NCBI GenBank assembly: GCA_019055375.1
Contig: JAHQIW010000079.1
Span: forward strand, 121,261-185,260
From: Parelaphostrongylus tenuis
Lineage: Eukaryota > Nematoda > Chromadorea > Rhabditida > Metastrongylidae
Direction of reading: 5' to 3'
DNA length: 64,000 nt
Positions within the stretch are counted from its first letter, which is position 1; each line of letters starts with the position of its first letter. Position numbers and translations under genes: made by a program. Below the pieces are notes generated by a model that saw nothing but the letters and a program-made list of their open reading frames with translations, was not told where the DNA came from and did no database searches. This document shows positions 1 to 10,700 of the stretch, one piece after another.

Positions 1-171
1 ACCCGGGGGTTGTCAGCTGTTCAATTATTATTTTTTCTTTATTAAAACCTCGATGTTCGCTCATGGAGGAAAAACCGTGTGAGATTTTGTCCTTCGTCCG
101 TTGACATAGGATATGAACGGATGAAGGAAAAAATGCTGTTAGATAATAGCATTTGCTTAGTTCAATTTTAA

Positions 172-382
172 CCCTTTGGGGACCACCGTTGACAGGCAGG
201 CGGCGTCTCGCCGTCGATTGTACGGCAGTCACAGACAGACAGCATCTGCACGTCTGTGTATGCGTGTCTGGCTGTCTGCCTGCTGTCCACGAGGCGCGTC
301 GCCGTCGTCGCCATCACAGTAGCCGAGTGAGGCTTGACGTCGCGCGACTGGGTACGAAACGTACCACATGGTCTTTATAGGG
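172..382. mobile_element. piggyBac-like MITE flanked by TTAA
   Basis: A roughly 210-bp GC-richer block begins CCC and ends GGG, and is flanked on both sides by TTAA (168-171 and 383-386). That is the target duplication and terminal C/G triplet expected of piggyBac elements. The interior contains facing copies of a GACAGGCAGG / CTGTCTGCCTG type inverted repeat. A diverged relative lies at about 10860-11057. No transposase is encoded, so it is called a non-autonomous piggyBac-type MITE. Confidence 0.55.
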
Positions 383-549
383 TTAAGCAAAAAACTGATT
401 AAAATATGGATGTAATGAGACGATAAGTGAAGAACAAAGGTCGAGAGTACGCCTAGGAGAATTCCTTAAAGAAGAAGAACTGATTATCGATGTTTTCTCG
501 GCTGTAGGATTGTAATAGTTGCCAGGCAAGCCAAAATCTTGCATTTTTG

Positions 550-790
550 TTCTAACCAGAAGTGGCAGAATGGCCAGCGATACTCTGGGCGATTCAAGGC
601 GGCGTGATCCCCAAACCCCCTCCTCCAACACTCCGGCAATCAATAACGATCCCTGACGAAGCGCCCCAGCCTGGCTATCCTCAAGATTGCAAGGCGATGT
701 GCTCAGCCAGTATTCTGCTACGTTCATGAAGAAAATAAATCCTCATTCAAGTGCGGAGAAATCGAATGCTAGAAGTGTTAGAAGTCACTT
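550..790 (+). repeat. SINE2 copy (type II tRNA-like SINE), diverged
   Basis: It shares the internal module seen at 16637-16920, including GGCTATCCTCAAGATT, a following GCTCAGCCAGT segment and the 3' module resembling GAATGCTAGAAGTGTT. The head is eroded. It lies upstream of the CDK2AP1-like exon. Confidence 0.5.
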
Positions 791-935
791 AAGGAAAAAA
801 ACCGTTATATGGATCAAATAGAGGGATTTTTCTTCTAAGAATAAGGGAATATTCTTGTGCGCATAGGATTTCAGATAAAGAGTTGTGAGAGTTATCACAA
901 GCGGAAATCCTTCTGTAAAGTGTCGGTTTTTTCAG

Positions 936-1806
936 GTCGTTGGTGGCACTAAATATCAGCAATTGCTAGCGGTTATCGAAGAACTCGGTAAAGATATTCG
1001 ACCCACGTATACCGGTAATAAGATTTGCGCCGAGCGCTTGAAGAGATCCATCGCCCATTCGCGAATTCTTGTCAGGTTTGAGAAAGAATTGATCTCACTC
1101 TCTTGGTTATTTATTAGCTCGTCCCACAAGTTTTGGCACCATGATATTGAACGCTAAATATTAGCCAGAAGGAATTAAAATTACTTGATTGTGGTATCGT
1201 TCGATTGCGCATCTTCTTGCGAACATTTTGGTATACAGCTTGCCTAAACTTGCTGTAAGATGGAGTTGTTGCTGGAACGAATTCGCTTGCTATTCTTGAA
1301 CCAATGACACGTAGGGAAGGGAAAATTGCTAGGAAGTGGCACATAAGATCTATGAAGCTTCCCGTGGACAGCCCGAGCGCGGCTGATCCTCCATACTTTC
1401 CTCTCCCGCTTTGAACTTCGCGAACCACTTCCCAGCCGTCTTTGTGCAATCGTATCATCGCCCCATCCTCCATTAATCTTGTGCGTCTCTCCCTAGCATT
1501 TCCCCTTCACGCCACTTGTGCATGAGTAGCAAGCGAATTTGTTCCCACGACAGCTCCATCTCGAAACAAATATAGGTAAGTTGTGCACGAAAATGTTCAT
1601 AATGCACTGTTGAATGTCACCAAAGTCTTGCTATTTTAATTACTTGTGGTTAACAAATTTGGTATTTGTTATTCTAGTTTCAAAACTTATGGAACGACCT
1701 ATTACCTTATATATCTTGAGAAATCATGTTTTTCAGAGAGTGCTTGATTGAAGCGGAAAAGGATCGACAAAAAGCTGCAGCCGATGCGGCTGTCAAAAAT
1801 CAGTAA
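936..1806 (+). CDS. CDK2AP1/DOC-1-like protein (5' exon(s) not found)
   Basis: Two exons, 936-1075 and 1737-1806, join in phase (AG|A) through a GT-AG intron. The acceptor before 936 is TTTTTTCAG. The predicted 69-residue piece contains [20 protein letters not shown], then an [18 protein letters not shown] block and a charged end with stop at 1804-1806. This is the conserved C-terminal domain of CDK2-associated protein 1 (DOC-1), known in animals as a CDK2-binding and NuRD chromatin-complex subunit in the nucleus. Homology is strong over the whole domain; only the variable N-terminus is missing, and no convincing upstream coding exon was seen in 1-935. The intron carries a fold-back transposon. 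The gene is followed 48 bp later by DPH7 on the same strand. Confidence 0.85.
1114..1701. mobile_element. Fold-back element family A, copy 1 (in CDK2AP1-like intron)
   Basis: The ends are inverted versions of AGGTCGTTCC followed by a CAAGTTTTG-type segment. The two halves are long imperfect inverted repeats: each carries the module GCGAACATTTTGGTATACA and a GATGGAG(C/T)TGT block, in opposite orientation. It is about 590 bp, has no open frame of its own, and TA flanks suggest a Tc1/mariner-type non-autonomous element. Other copies are at 5689-6200, 9409-10002 and 22790-23080. Confidence 0.7.
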
Positions 1807-1854
1807 CTCCTAATTTCCAGTGTTCGTTCTCGTCATATCATATCCCGGTCTTTC
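1807..1854 (+). promoter_or_regulatory. Intercistronic junction with a spliced-leader acceptor
   Basis: Between the CDK2AP1-like stop (1806) and the DPH7 ATG (1855) there are only 48 bases. They contain CTAATTTCCAG, ending at 1820, a good nematode 3' splice site with no upstream donor needed, and no AATAAA. This is what a trans-spliced downstream cistron of a nematode operon looks like. The splice-leader type cannot be read from the sequence. Confidence 0.55.
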
Positions 1855-4800
1855 ATGTCGCAGAATTCAATAAAGTTGCCACAAAAACCTGCATTCGTCC
1901 GTTCTACGCAGTCCAATGTGCTCGTTTCCACTTATCAATTAGAAGCAAATAGATCACGAACTGGTTCATTATATATCCTTTCCCATAACCTCGATATCAT
2001 CCGATGTATCGACGCCCCGGCTGGGGTGTTCCGCTTCGAACTCATCGACTCATCACAGGTCGTCATCGCGGCAGTCACCGATGGATCACTCTTCGTCACG
2101 AAGTTCAACGGTAAGTTAGTGCCCTTATATTCCTTTTTTCATTTATCTTTTGTTATATTTCAGTTATTCGAAAAGAATAATCGTATCGAGAGATATCGAG
2201 TGATATGCAAAACTTCCGACACCAGGCGAGATTGCACTCGCTTTCCACCTATACCGGGACGCTTGCTATCCCACTGCACCACCGAGGCCACCGCTCTCCT
2301 ACCACTGTAAGCATCGAAGCTGTCAGCAATCAACCGTTAAAGGATAATTCGTTGGTGTAGTGGTAACATGGGTCCCTTGTATGGGTGAAATGCAAGTTCA
2401 ATTCCCCCGTTTAGTGTCGGAAGTTTCACGTATCGCTGAACATTATGTCTCACAATTGTTTTTTCGTTCGTTTATCGTTATTAGCGAGTACCGAATACCG
2501 AGTCTCCCGCTCTGTCGAGTCTGTACCTGACTCCATACAGCGGGAGGCCACCGCGACTCATTGTAAAGGCCAGATATGCACTCAGTCACCTCAAACGAAG
2601 TTAAGAATTGAAGACGAATGCATGACGCATCCGTCAAGGATTGATCAACACCGAAAGCTTTATTCTTTATCCTTCTTATTCGAAATTTATAGTGTTTTTA
2701 CTGCTTTTCACAGTGTTACGATTTTTCCTTATTGTCATTATTATTATTACAGTTCGAAAACTCTCGTTGTGTTACGATCTTTTTCTCATATAAGGCTTTT
2801 TCTGTAGTACTTATGGAGCAGTGTTCCCTACGAGACAGATCTCACCAACCCTTCCCCTCCTCTGGGGTTTGTGAATTCGTGCCAGACTTGTTTGGGTGGA
2901 TAGCAGCACCGACTCTATTATCGGTAGGCCGCCGCAATTCGCTGTGAATTCTAGCTGTGTATTCAGTCACCTCAAACGGTGCTTGTGGGAGTTGAATGCG
3001 TGGGACACATCCCCCAGGGATTGATCAATGCCAACAGCCTCATCCTTCATTCTTCTTAGTGCATCTTGTGTTTATCTATCAGTTTCATGTGTTTAACAAA
3101 AATTCTTTGGTACTTATGTGTTAGAAGGCGACAAATTCATTAAGGGTCTCATTTGCTGGCAGAAACTTTCCGTAGGAAAGTTACTAATCATTCCAAAGCT
3201 TAAATTTCTGGCTATGACTCGACCTCTCCTGTTTTTCAAATCACCCTTCTATGTCGCTGTAACATTCAGAATAAAATTTTGTTTCTCACTCGCTTTTGGC
3301 CTTTGTTTTTTACCACGAGTATAAATCGCTGGATGCACGAGAAGCATTTTAGCGCGTAGAGAGTTTTCCGTGGTATCAGAATTATACGTTTCTATGTGAA
3401 GTTTCTGCCGATGCGGTGTAAAAATCCCAATTAAGTAACAATATGTCAAACTTGATCGATCCTGCCGCTCGGTGAGTTGGCCGGAAAATGTGAAGGGAAG
3501 CCACAGCGACGACTTGTTAGCAAGATTATCGCCTGTGCCGCGTAGCCTGACACTGGTCTACCACACCATGCGGCAACTACTGTTATTTTATTGAAGATGT
3601 TTCACCGTATCAACAAAACTTCAAATAAAAATACATGATTCTGATACTACGGAAAATTCTCTACATGCCGATCTGCTTTTCGTGCTTCCAGCGGTTTATA
3701 CATTTGGTGAAAATAAAGGTAAAAGGCGAGTGATAAAGCAAATTTCTATCTTTTATGCTACAACGTATAAAAAGGTATTTTGAAAAATCGGCGACGTGGA
3801 GTTATAGCAAGAGATTTGAGCTCTGTGGTTACTAACAATCCTATGAGAAGTTCTCGTCCAGCGAATGAGATCGGTTTAGAACTTCCTCGCCGTCCAACAT
3901 ATAAGTACCAATTCTTTTTATTCAACCGCTTTTTAGCGGTGATATGATCATACAAACGTAGAAAGAGTGATGGCATAACAGGCGTCGGAGTGCAAATGGT
4001 TAGCTTGCAGCTCCAGAATGAATTAAATGTGGGTTCGATTCCCGTCCGACGTTAATGTGTTGCTTATCACTCAAAATTATTGGAACTTCTGTAGCTTTTT
4101 TAGCAAAGGTTTTTTGAAGAGATTTCTCTACCTGAAGTAAATTATCATTTTTCAGAAGATCAGCCGTCCTCTTACTCTCTTGCAATCGCCGAGGACTTGT
4201 TACTTGATGTGTCAGCTTCATCACTGTCGAACAACGATATCATATGCACAGATAGCACCGGTTTTGTCCACCTCGTCGATTTAGCCGCAGAAAGAAAAGT
4301 TTCTAGCTTTAGGGCTCACTCATTACCTTACTCCGGTGTCGGATGCGAGGTTTGTAGAATTGATATTTCTTCATAGAATTATCATTTTGTAATTTCTTTA
4401 TTTTACTCACAAGGAATCCTTTTATTTTGCCGCTTTAGTAGTAGTGTTACTATGTTATAATTATATATCCAAAAATGTTGAGTGATATGTAAAACTTTGC
4501 AGCTCGTACGGATTCGATGGGTGAAAGATGGATTCGATTCCCTTCGAGGTCCAAAGCTTTGCATATCACTTAAAATTATCGGATTCATAGTTATAGCATG
4601 TATTATTGCTAAAAATTAATTGAAAAACAGATTTTTTGATCGAATATTCAAGAGTCTTGGGGGACGTCACCGGGAACGAGAATGTGACTAAGTCTCGTCC
4701 GAAGTTCAGCGTTTTCCATATTACTTGAGACTCTCAGAATATGACCCATATACGACGCGTGGGATCAAGTGAGACTTAGGCGTCGTTGTTGTTCCGACTG

Positions 4801-7627
4801 GTTTCGTGTGATGTATTGTTTACATAGCTGTAAATGAATATTTTCTTCTGTTTAGCCGTTCCGAGGTGTTATTGATATTATTTATTGAATATTAGCGAAG
4901 CATACAACAATACAGTTGATGATGCGGCTTGAATACACAGGACCCGCCGAAACGTTAGCCACCTTGAATATTGTGTATTCAAGCTGCCTTACTAATTGTA
5001 TTGTTGTATGCTTCGCTAATATTCGATAAATGTTGTCAATAACACTTCGGAACGGCTAAACAGAAGAAACTATTCATTTATTCAAACTATGCCGAGGTTG
5101 ATAGATAGTCGGTCTTGGGATTTACATAGCTGTACTGAATTATTTAGATCAAGCTGATAGCATCTTTTCCAGTACTGGTAGTATAACTTCGTTAATGAAA
5201 AGAATGCATTTGCATAATAGGAAAATTTACGCAACAATTACATTAACCATATCAGGTGCTGGTCTTGCTGTAGCCTATCTATGCAATTTTAGTCTCCAGG
5301 GATTCTGTATATTACTGTAACTGACGGTTAGGAAAAGAGAATTATTTGACCAAAACCTGATACTAGATCTATGCAATGAAATCCATCAGAAAACAGTCGC
5401 GAAACTTTTTGACGACACAGAACAAATTGTGACATAACCAGGAAATATGAAGAGGACGCAGAAAATTCACAAAATAATGCTTCACTGCAAAATGAACAGT
5501 TATGCATCCCATGTGGACAACCACGCGAAAACTATATCACAACATATATAACTGTTCCTATTTTCCCTCTAATAGTATTCGTTTGACTTGAAATGCATCC
5601 AACATTGTACCGCTTTTGAACTGTGTAATGTTTTCAGTGGAACGCTATCGTTCATCATAACTTTCTGGAAAGGTTTAACTATTGGATTTTTCCATAAGTT
5701 TTAGCAATAGAGCAGTAAATACCAAATTTATTGACAAAAAGTTATCAAAATTACATTATTATGATATCGCTCAAATGCGTAGTTTCTTACGAACATTTTG
5801 GTAAACAACTGCCTACACTTGCTCTAAGATGGAGCTGTCGTGAGGACAAGTTCGCGTGCTACTCGTGTACGAATGGCACGTGGGGGAAAGTACCAGTGAA
5901 GCGGTACGCAAGATTAATAGAGCTTGGGCGATGATACAGTCGCAGAAGGACGGGTAGGAAGTGGTTCGCGAAGTTCAAGGCTGTACAGAACAGTTTGAAG
6001 GTAACAGTCGCTTTTCCCCTTCGCGCCATTCGTGCATGAATAGCAAGGGAGTTTGTTCCTACGATAGCTCCGTCATAAAGCAAGTATAGACAAGTTGTAT
6101 ATCAAGGTGTTTGCTGGAAAATACGCAAGTGAACGATACCAAAATCATGCAATCTCTATGGATAATAAATTTTGGTATTTATTGCTCTAGTGCCAAAACA
6201 AATACTTGGCAACCTAATATTTCGCCAAATATTAAGGCTTCCAGAAAGACGCGTAATTTCAATGTATTTTATCAATTTGAGCGTAGTGAGAATACATTTA
6301 GTACGAGAAGACAAGGCAGTTGAATATGTGGCCCACCGTCATGATTGTGGAGGAGTTACAGGTGTGGACATGTGCCTTAAGTGGTAATCTGATGTGCACT
6401 GGTGGAGATGACGGAATTCTCAAAATATGGGATATCCGTGATCATATGATTGTTCAACAATACAGCGAATTCAGTGCAGGAGTAACGTTCAGTGACTGGG
6501 AAGAAGATCATGTAAGATTATTGGTGACGAGATGCTACAGGTTATAAGTTACAATCACGACAACAACTAGCTTATTTTCAGTTAATTCTAACGGGTAGCT
6601 ACGACCAGCACATCCGTCTCTTCGATATGAGGTCACGTCGGGGACCAGTACAAGTCTCAGAGGTAAATCATGGATAGAATTAGTTTCTGGAGGATGGTCG
6701 AGCTCTTACTTTTGTGCTCTACTTTTGAGACACATCAGTGATTATTTCCTTACGCCTAATCATGTTTTTAACAGAGAGCAATCGTAATAAAAGTAAAGTA
6801 TTATCATACCATTGGTTTCGGGTGTTTTCTTAAGATCACGCTCAAGTTTCAATATGCCTGATAACTATTTTTGAGATATGCGTGTGTTCTATCATGGACG
6901 CTTAAATAATGCAATACACGTGTTTACGTCTTACAGCTCGTCAGTTGCGCCGTGCCTTTCGTGTAAGCCAATACCTCTTGGGGAGAATCCCTTTTTAGAG
7001 GAATCCATTCGAATCCTCTTGGCTGGTAATCGTGAGACGTACAAATCGTTTCGAGTATTTTCTTAAGACCACACTCAAATTTCAGTATGCCTGATAATTA
7101 TTTGTGAGCCATAAATTGTATGATATCTCACGATTACCAGCCAAAAGCAATCGACTGTGCAACACTGCCCGTTTAGTGATTTTATCACTTGGCGGAAAAT
7201 GCTAACATTAGGCTTCAATTCCTTCATATAAGGGGTTCTCCTCCAAAAGAGATTGGCTCAGACGAAAGGCACCCTGCAACTGATGAGTCGCAAGGCCGAA
7301 ACACATGCATTGCAGTGCATAAGTTCTCATAACTGACCAGATACATGGCTCAAAACTAGTTATCAGTATAATGAACTGATACTCGAATTGCAGACTGCTG
7401 GTGGTGTTTGGCACATAGAAAATTGTGAACGTACCCATGCCCAAGTCCAGTGCTACCTTGCTGCATGTATGTATGGCGGATGGGCTTTGTTTGACAAGAA
7501 TTTGAAACTTTCCTTGGCAAATATGATGGCAGGTGGACAGCTTCTCTATGGTGTAACCATGTTAAGTGATAATTCGATCGTTTACACGTCATTCAATGAC
7601 TGTGTGGTGACTGTTGCCACGTTGTGA
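1855..7627 (+). CDS. DPH7: DPH7, diphthine methyltransferase (WD40 repeat)
   Basis: Five exons, 1855-2110, 4156-4349, 6362-6511, 6582-6662 and 7394-7627, join in phase and give 304 residues. WD-type motifs are GGDDGILKIWDIRD (residues about 164-177), TGSYDQHIRLFDMRS (204-218) and AGGVWHIE followed by AACMYGGWALFD in the last exon. The GGDD and GGGVW-type blocks are characteristic of DPH7/WDR85/Rrt2, which hydrolyses the methyl ester of diphthine on elongation factor 2, the step before the final amidation to diphthamide in the cytosol. The protein is shorter than the vertebrate one (about 450 residues) but keeps the diagnostic repeats. Introns 1 and 2 are about 2 kb each and full of SINE and fold-back DNA; intron 4 ends inside a fold-back repeat. 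It is the downstream gene of a probable operon, with AATAAA at 7693-7698. Confidence 0.9.
2505..2675 (+). repeat. SINE1 copy, 5'-truncated (DPH7 intron 1)
   Basis: It matches the 3' two-thirds of SINE1: CAGCGGGAGGCCACCGCGA, then GTAAAGGCCAGATATGCA, CACCTCAAACGAAGTTAA and a GGATTGATCAACACCG tail. Plus orientation. Confidence 0.75.
2826..3060 (+). repeat. SINE1 copy, diverged (DPH7 intron 1)
   Basis: It contains the modules GCCAGACTTGTTTGGGTGG, a GTAGGCCGCCGCAATTCG variant of the central box, CAGTCACCTCAAACGG and CAGGGATTGATCAATGCC. It is a more decayed copy than the one just upstream. Confidence 0.65.
3105..3975. mobile_element. Family D long inverted-repeat element (DPH7 intron 1)
   Basis: About 0.9 kb with two arms sharing modules (an ATCATTCCAAAGCTTAAAT-type segment, CAGAATAAAATTTTG, and GTGGTATCAGAATTATAC versus ATTCTGATACTACGGAAA) in opposite orientation. 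Related sequence occurs at 15375-16240, 54230-54990 and 57730-58510. No coding capacity was seen. Boundaries are approximate. Confidence 0.5.
3983..4085 (+). repeat. SINE3 (tRNA-like) copy
   Basis: GCGTCGG at the start pairs with CCGACGT at the end, like an acceptor stem. A B box GTGGGTTCGATTCCCGT and an A-box-like TGCAAATGGTTAGC lie between. It is followed by the TTGCTTATCACTCAAAAT tail typical of this family. It sits in DPH7 intron 1. Confidence 0.6.
4470..4580 (+). repeat. SINE3 copy, diverged (DPH7 intron 2)
   Basis: GAGTGATATGTAAAACTTTG at the left and CTTTGCATATCACTTAAAA at the right form short inverted ends. A B-box-like GATGGATTCGATTCCC lies inside. Confidence 0.5.
4838..5080. mobile_element. 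Fold-back hairpin element B (DPH7 intron 2)
   Basis: Two arms of about 105 bp (roughly 4838-4941 and 4973-5078) are near-perfect reverse complements: GTTTAGCCGTTCCGAGGTGT ... GCATACAACAATACA facing TGTATTGTTGTATGCTTCGC ... GGAACGGCTAAAC. A roughly 30-bp centre contains CCGCCGAAACGTTAGCC. The high arm identity implies a recent insertion. Confidence 0.8.
5689..6200. mobile_element. Fold-back element family A, copy 2 (DPH7 intron 2)
   Basis: It has the same layout as copy 1: CCATAAGTTTTAGCAATAGAG at the left, GCTCTAGTGCCAAAACA at the right, and internal inverted modules such as AAGATGGAGCTGTCG facing ACGATAGCTCCGTC. The outermost terminal bases are eroded. Confidence 0.6.
6790..7390. mobile_element. 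Fold-back element family C (DPH7 intron 4), possibly nested
   Basis: The left part (TTCTTAAGATCACGCTC ... ATGCCTGATAACTATTTTTGAG) is inverted relative to the right part (GGCTCAAAACTAGTTATCAG at 7345-7365). A second inverted pair, CTGGTAATCGTGAGA at 7023 and TCTCACGATTACCAG at 7127, suggests one element inserted in another. A relative is at 40150-40565. The right end reaches the splice acceptor of DPH7 exon 5 (7393). Confidence 0.6.
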
Positions 7628-7692
7628 GATTTGAAGTGTTTGTTACTGAATATGTTGGTATTGAATGTTGAATACATATTTTACAGTTCTGA

Positions 7693-7698
7693 AATAAA
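7693..7698 (+). terminator. DPH7 polyadenylation signal
   Basis: AATAAA lies 66 bases after the DPH7 stop. The convergent RGP1 gene has AATAAA on the minus strand at 7742-7747, so the two 3' UTRs are back to back or overlap slightly. Confidence 0.6.
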
Positions 7699-7741
7699 TG
7701 GTCCGTTTCGTTCACAAGGATGCAAAGCTTTCCATATAAGG

Positions 7742-7747
7742 TTTATT
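7742..7747 (-). terminator. RGP1 polyadenylation signal
   Basis: AATAAA on the minus strand, 43 bases past the RGP1 stop codon (7790-7792). Confidence 0.6.
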
Positions 7748-7789
7748 TGAGGTAATAAATTAAAATGTATGTAAACCCTTACAATGTCG

Positions 7790-10700
7790 CTATAATACCA
7801 TAGATGCACAGCCACTGTGAGATGAGTCCGTGAGAGCTGCATTTTGTGGACTACAGGGAAGAACATATATATCCACTTTCCATGTCAACGTCTCAATAGG
7901 AACATCTGGAAATTTAAGCATTTATAGAGAGTGTGTTTGGGAAAATCCTTACCCTACTTTATATAAGACCTAAACTCTTTCATAGGCGATATGAATTGGA
8001 ATCGAAGAAGTAACTTATTCCTATTAGCAATTGAGTCGAGCGAAAATAACTCACCTATGGGGGCCTTACAAACTTCTCCATATACCACATTGATAAGTGG
8101 AGCCGAGGTGACAAATTCGAACCGCAACCTCCACTTAAGGTGAACTAAATAAAAATAGTGATTACGATTGTGAGGCATAATTCCGGAACGGAGTGATGTC
8201 AGATCAAGACCATAGAGCTTTTCGTTCCATAAAAACCCACCAGTATCAGTGTGAAATGTTGGTGGAGCATGCATTGGGATAGATAGACGAAATGAGCTGT
8301 CCGAGGCAAAAGCACATACAACGTAGTCGTTGGAATAGACCGCAGTACTCATCTTCAATCGGTGAATAAAAGTGGTGTACATTTATGGAGTATTGAGTTC
8401 CTCTAGGTGTCTCAGGTGAAACTTAACACACACCATTCCTTCGGCTCGCATTTCGCCATGCTCTCCGACAATGTCTTCCGCGAGTTGTTCAACGGTTTCC
8501 AAATGCACTGAGTACTGAACGCATGGCACCTCAGAGTCTTCAAAATAGAAGTAAAATATGATTTCTGCTAAACAGTGGAACGCTTGAATGGAACATTACC
8601 CTCAAATCCGAGTGTTCCCAAGACGTCTTCTCCTAATCGAAACGTCTTTTTGAAGAGCGTCATGTTGGCGACCTTGCCATGTGCGTTCCTCATACTGAAC
8701 ATGTATGGTCGTTTCGGGGCAGTAACTTCATCAACGGTCGCCATAACTGTCTACAATTGATGCCACTGAGAGATGAGCCCTACGAAGATGAGGTATTTTG
8801 AAACGTGAATGGTCTATAAAGATATGTCTTATTTGTTTTATTTATATACACGACCCGTATCACAGACTGTGCGGATCTCAGTATTTCTATCATTTGATTT
8901 CTTTTAGCATTCACCGCTCTTGAGGATTTTGTCTTCTTAGTAACGTCGTAGAATACTGTTCAGGGAAATCTTGCAATATCGAGTATATCAACGTTGGGCA
9001 TTCACATGTCGTTTGTTGATGAATTGCCGGAAAAAGTTGGAGGCTTATCTTCACGGCTTTTCACTAACCACTCGGTCACAGCCTCAGCCCCTCCTCTTTG
9101 GCCCCCCTCAAAAATTTAGGTTTCGGAGTGGAACAGTAGACATACTTCACTGAAGTTTTTATAGAAAAGAAAGAACCCACATACTTGACAAACAGTTGCA
9201 GGCAACATAGTTTCCATTAAAAACGGATTTTGATCCTTTCTGTGATTTTCGTCGATACCAACTGATGGAATGATTCTGAAGCTCTTCTTTAAACAGGTGA
9301 TAAAATTAAGTCATGTGGGAGTTACAAGCTTTGATAATTCCCCCAAAAAAGTCTAAGAATAAATATATAACAGATACAACTGAAGATGACAGTCAGGTTT
9401 TCGAACTATTAGGTCGTTCCTCAAGTTTTGGCACTAGAGCAATAAACACAAAATTTATTAACCAGAAGTAATTAAAAATGCACAATTAAATAATGTTCAA
9501 TTGCAAATTTTCTTGTGAACATTTTGGCATGCAACTTGCCTATGCTTGCCTCAAGATGGAGCTGTCGTTGGAACAAAATCGTTTGCTACTCATGCACGAA
9601 TAACGCGTAGGGGAAAATGCTAGTAAAGCGACGCGTAAGATGAATGAAGCTTGGGATGATGACACGATTGCAGAAAAGACGGCCAGCAAGTGATTCGCAA
9701 AGTTCAAAGCTGGAAAAAACAGTCTAGAGGATCGGTCGCGCTCGCGCCTTCCACAAGAAGCTCCATTAATCTTCCGCGCCGCTTCACTAGCATTTTACCC
9801 TAAGTGCCATTCGTGCAGGAATAGCAAGCAAAATCGTCAAGGAGACAGCAACTTTCTCAAGCAAATATAGACAAGCTGTATACCAGAATGTTCACAAGAA
9901 AATGGGCGATTGAAAGACACCAAAACCACGCAATTATAATTATTTCTGGTTAATAAATTTGGTGTTTATTGATATAGTGATAAAACTTATGGAACGACCT
10001 AATATTATTCCGCTTACTTATGATAAAATATCGAATCGCTAATCTCTATTCATCATTCTGAAGTCCTACATTTGACTACAAATGATAATTTGACTAGAAA
10101 TTAGGGCAATAGATAAGATAAAAGGCGAAATCTCAGCACTGATTAATCCCTGAAGGATGAGCCATGTATTCGGCTATCAAGCACCGTGTGAGGTGATTGA
10201 ATCCATATTTGGCTTTCATGATTAATCGCGGTGGTTTACCGGTATATCATATCAGCGCTACATACCCTCCCAAACAAGCCTGGCACCAATCACTGACCCC
10301 GAACGGATGGAAAGCTTGGTGAGCTTGGTGGGGAGGGAGCGAACCACTGACCATGCGTGTGTCACAGGGTACTCATGATCACTGCCTCACGGGCTTCTTG
10401 CCAAAGAACAATGAAGAAAATCACAGTCAATATCTGATATAAACGAATGGAAACGTCAGAACGAAGTATTAAGCTCACCGAACTGGTATATGCATCAATT
10501 TAATTGGGTCACGAACATGCTGTACTGCCACTGTGATGCGATTGATGTACTTGACCATGTGACCACGAAACGATGGCGGTAAGTCATGCGTCGGCAAGGG
10601 TATCTGTGTAGTTGGCTCATATGGGAACATAACCATGCTAAGATACATGATCAACTATATACTTAAGGATACGGGGTAATACGCAAAACTCGGACCTTAG

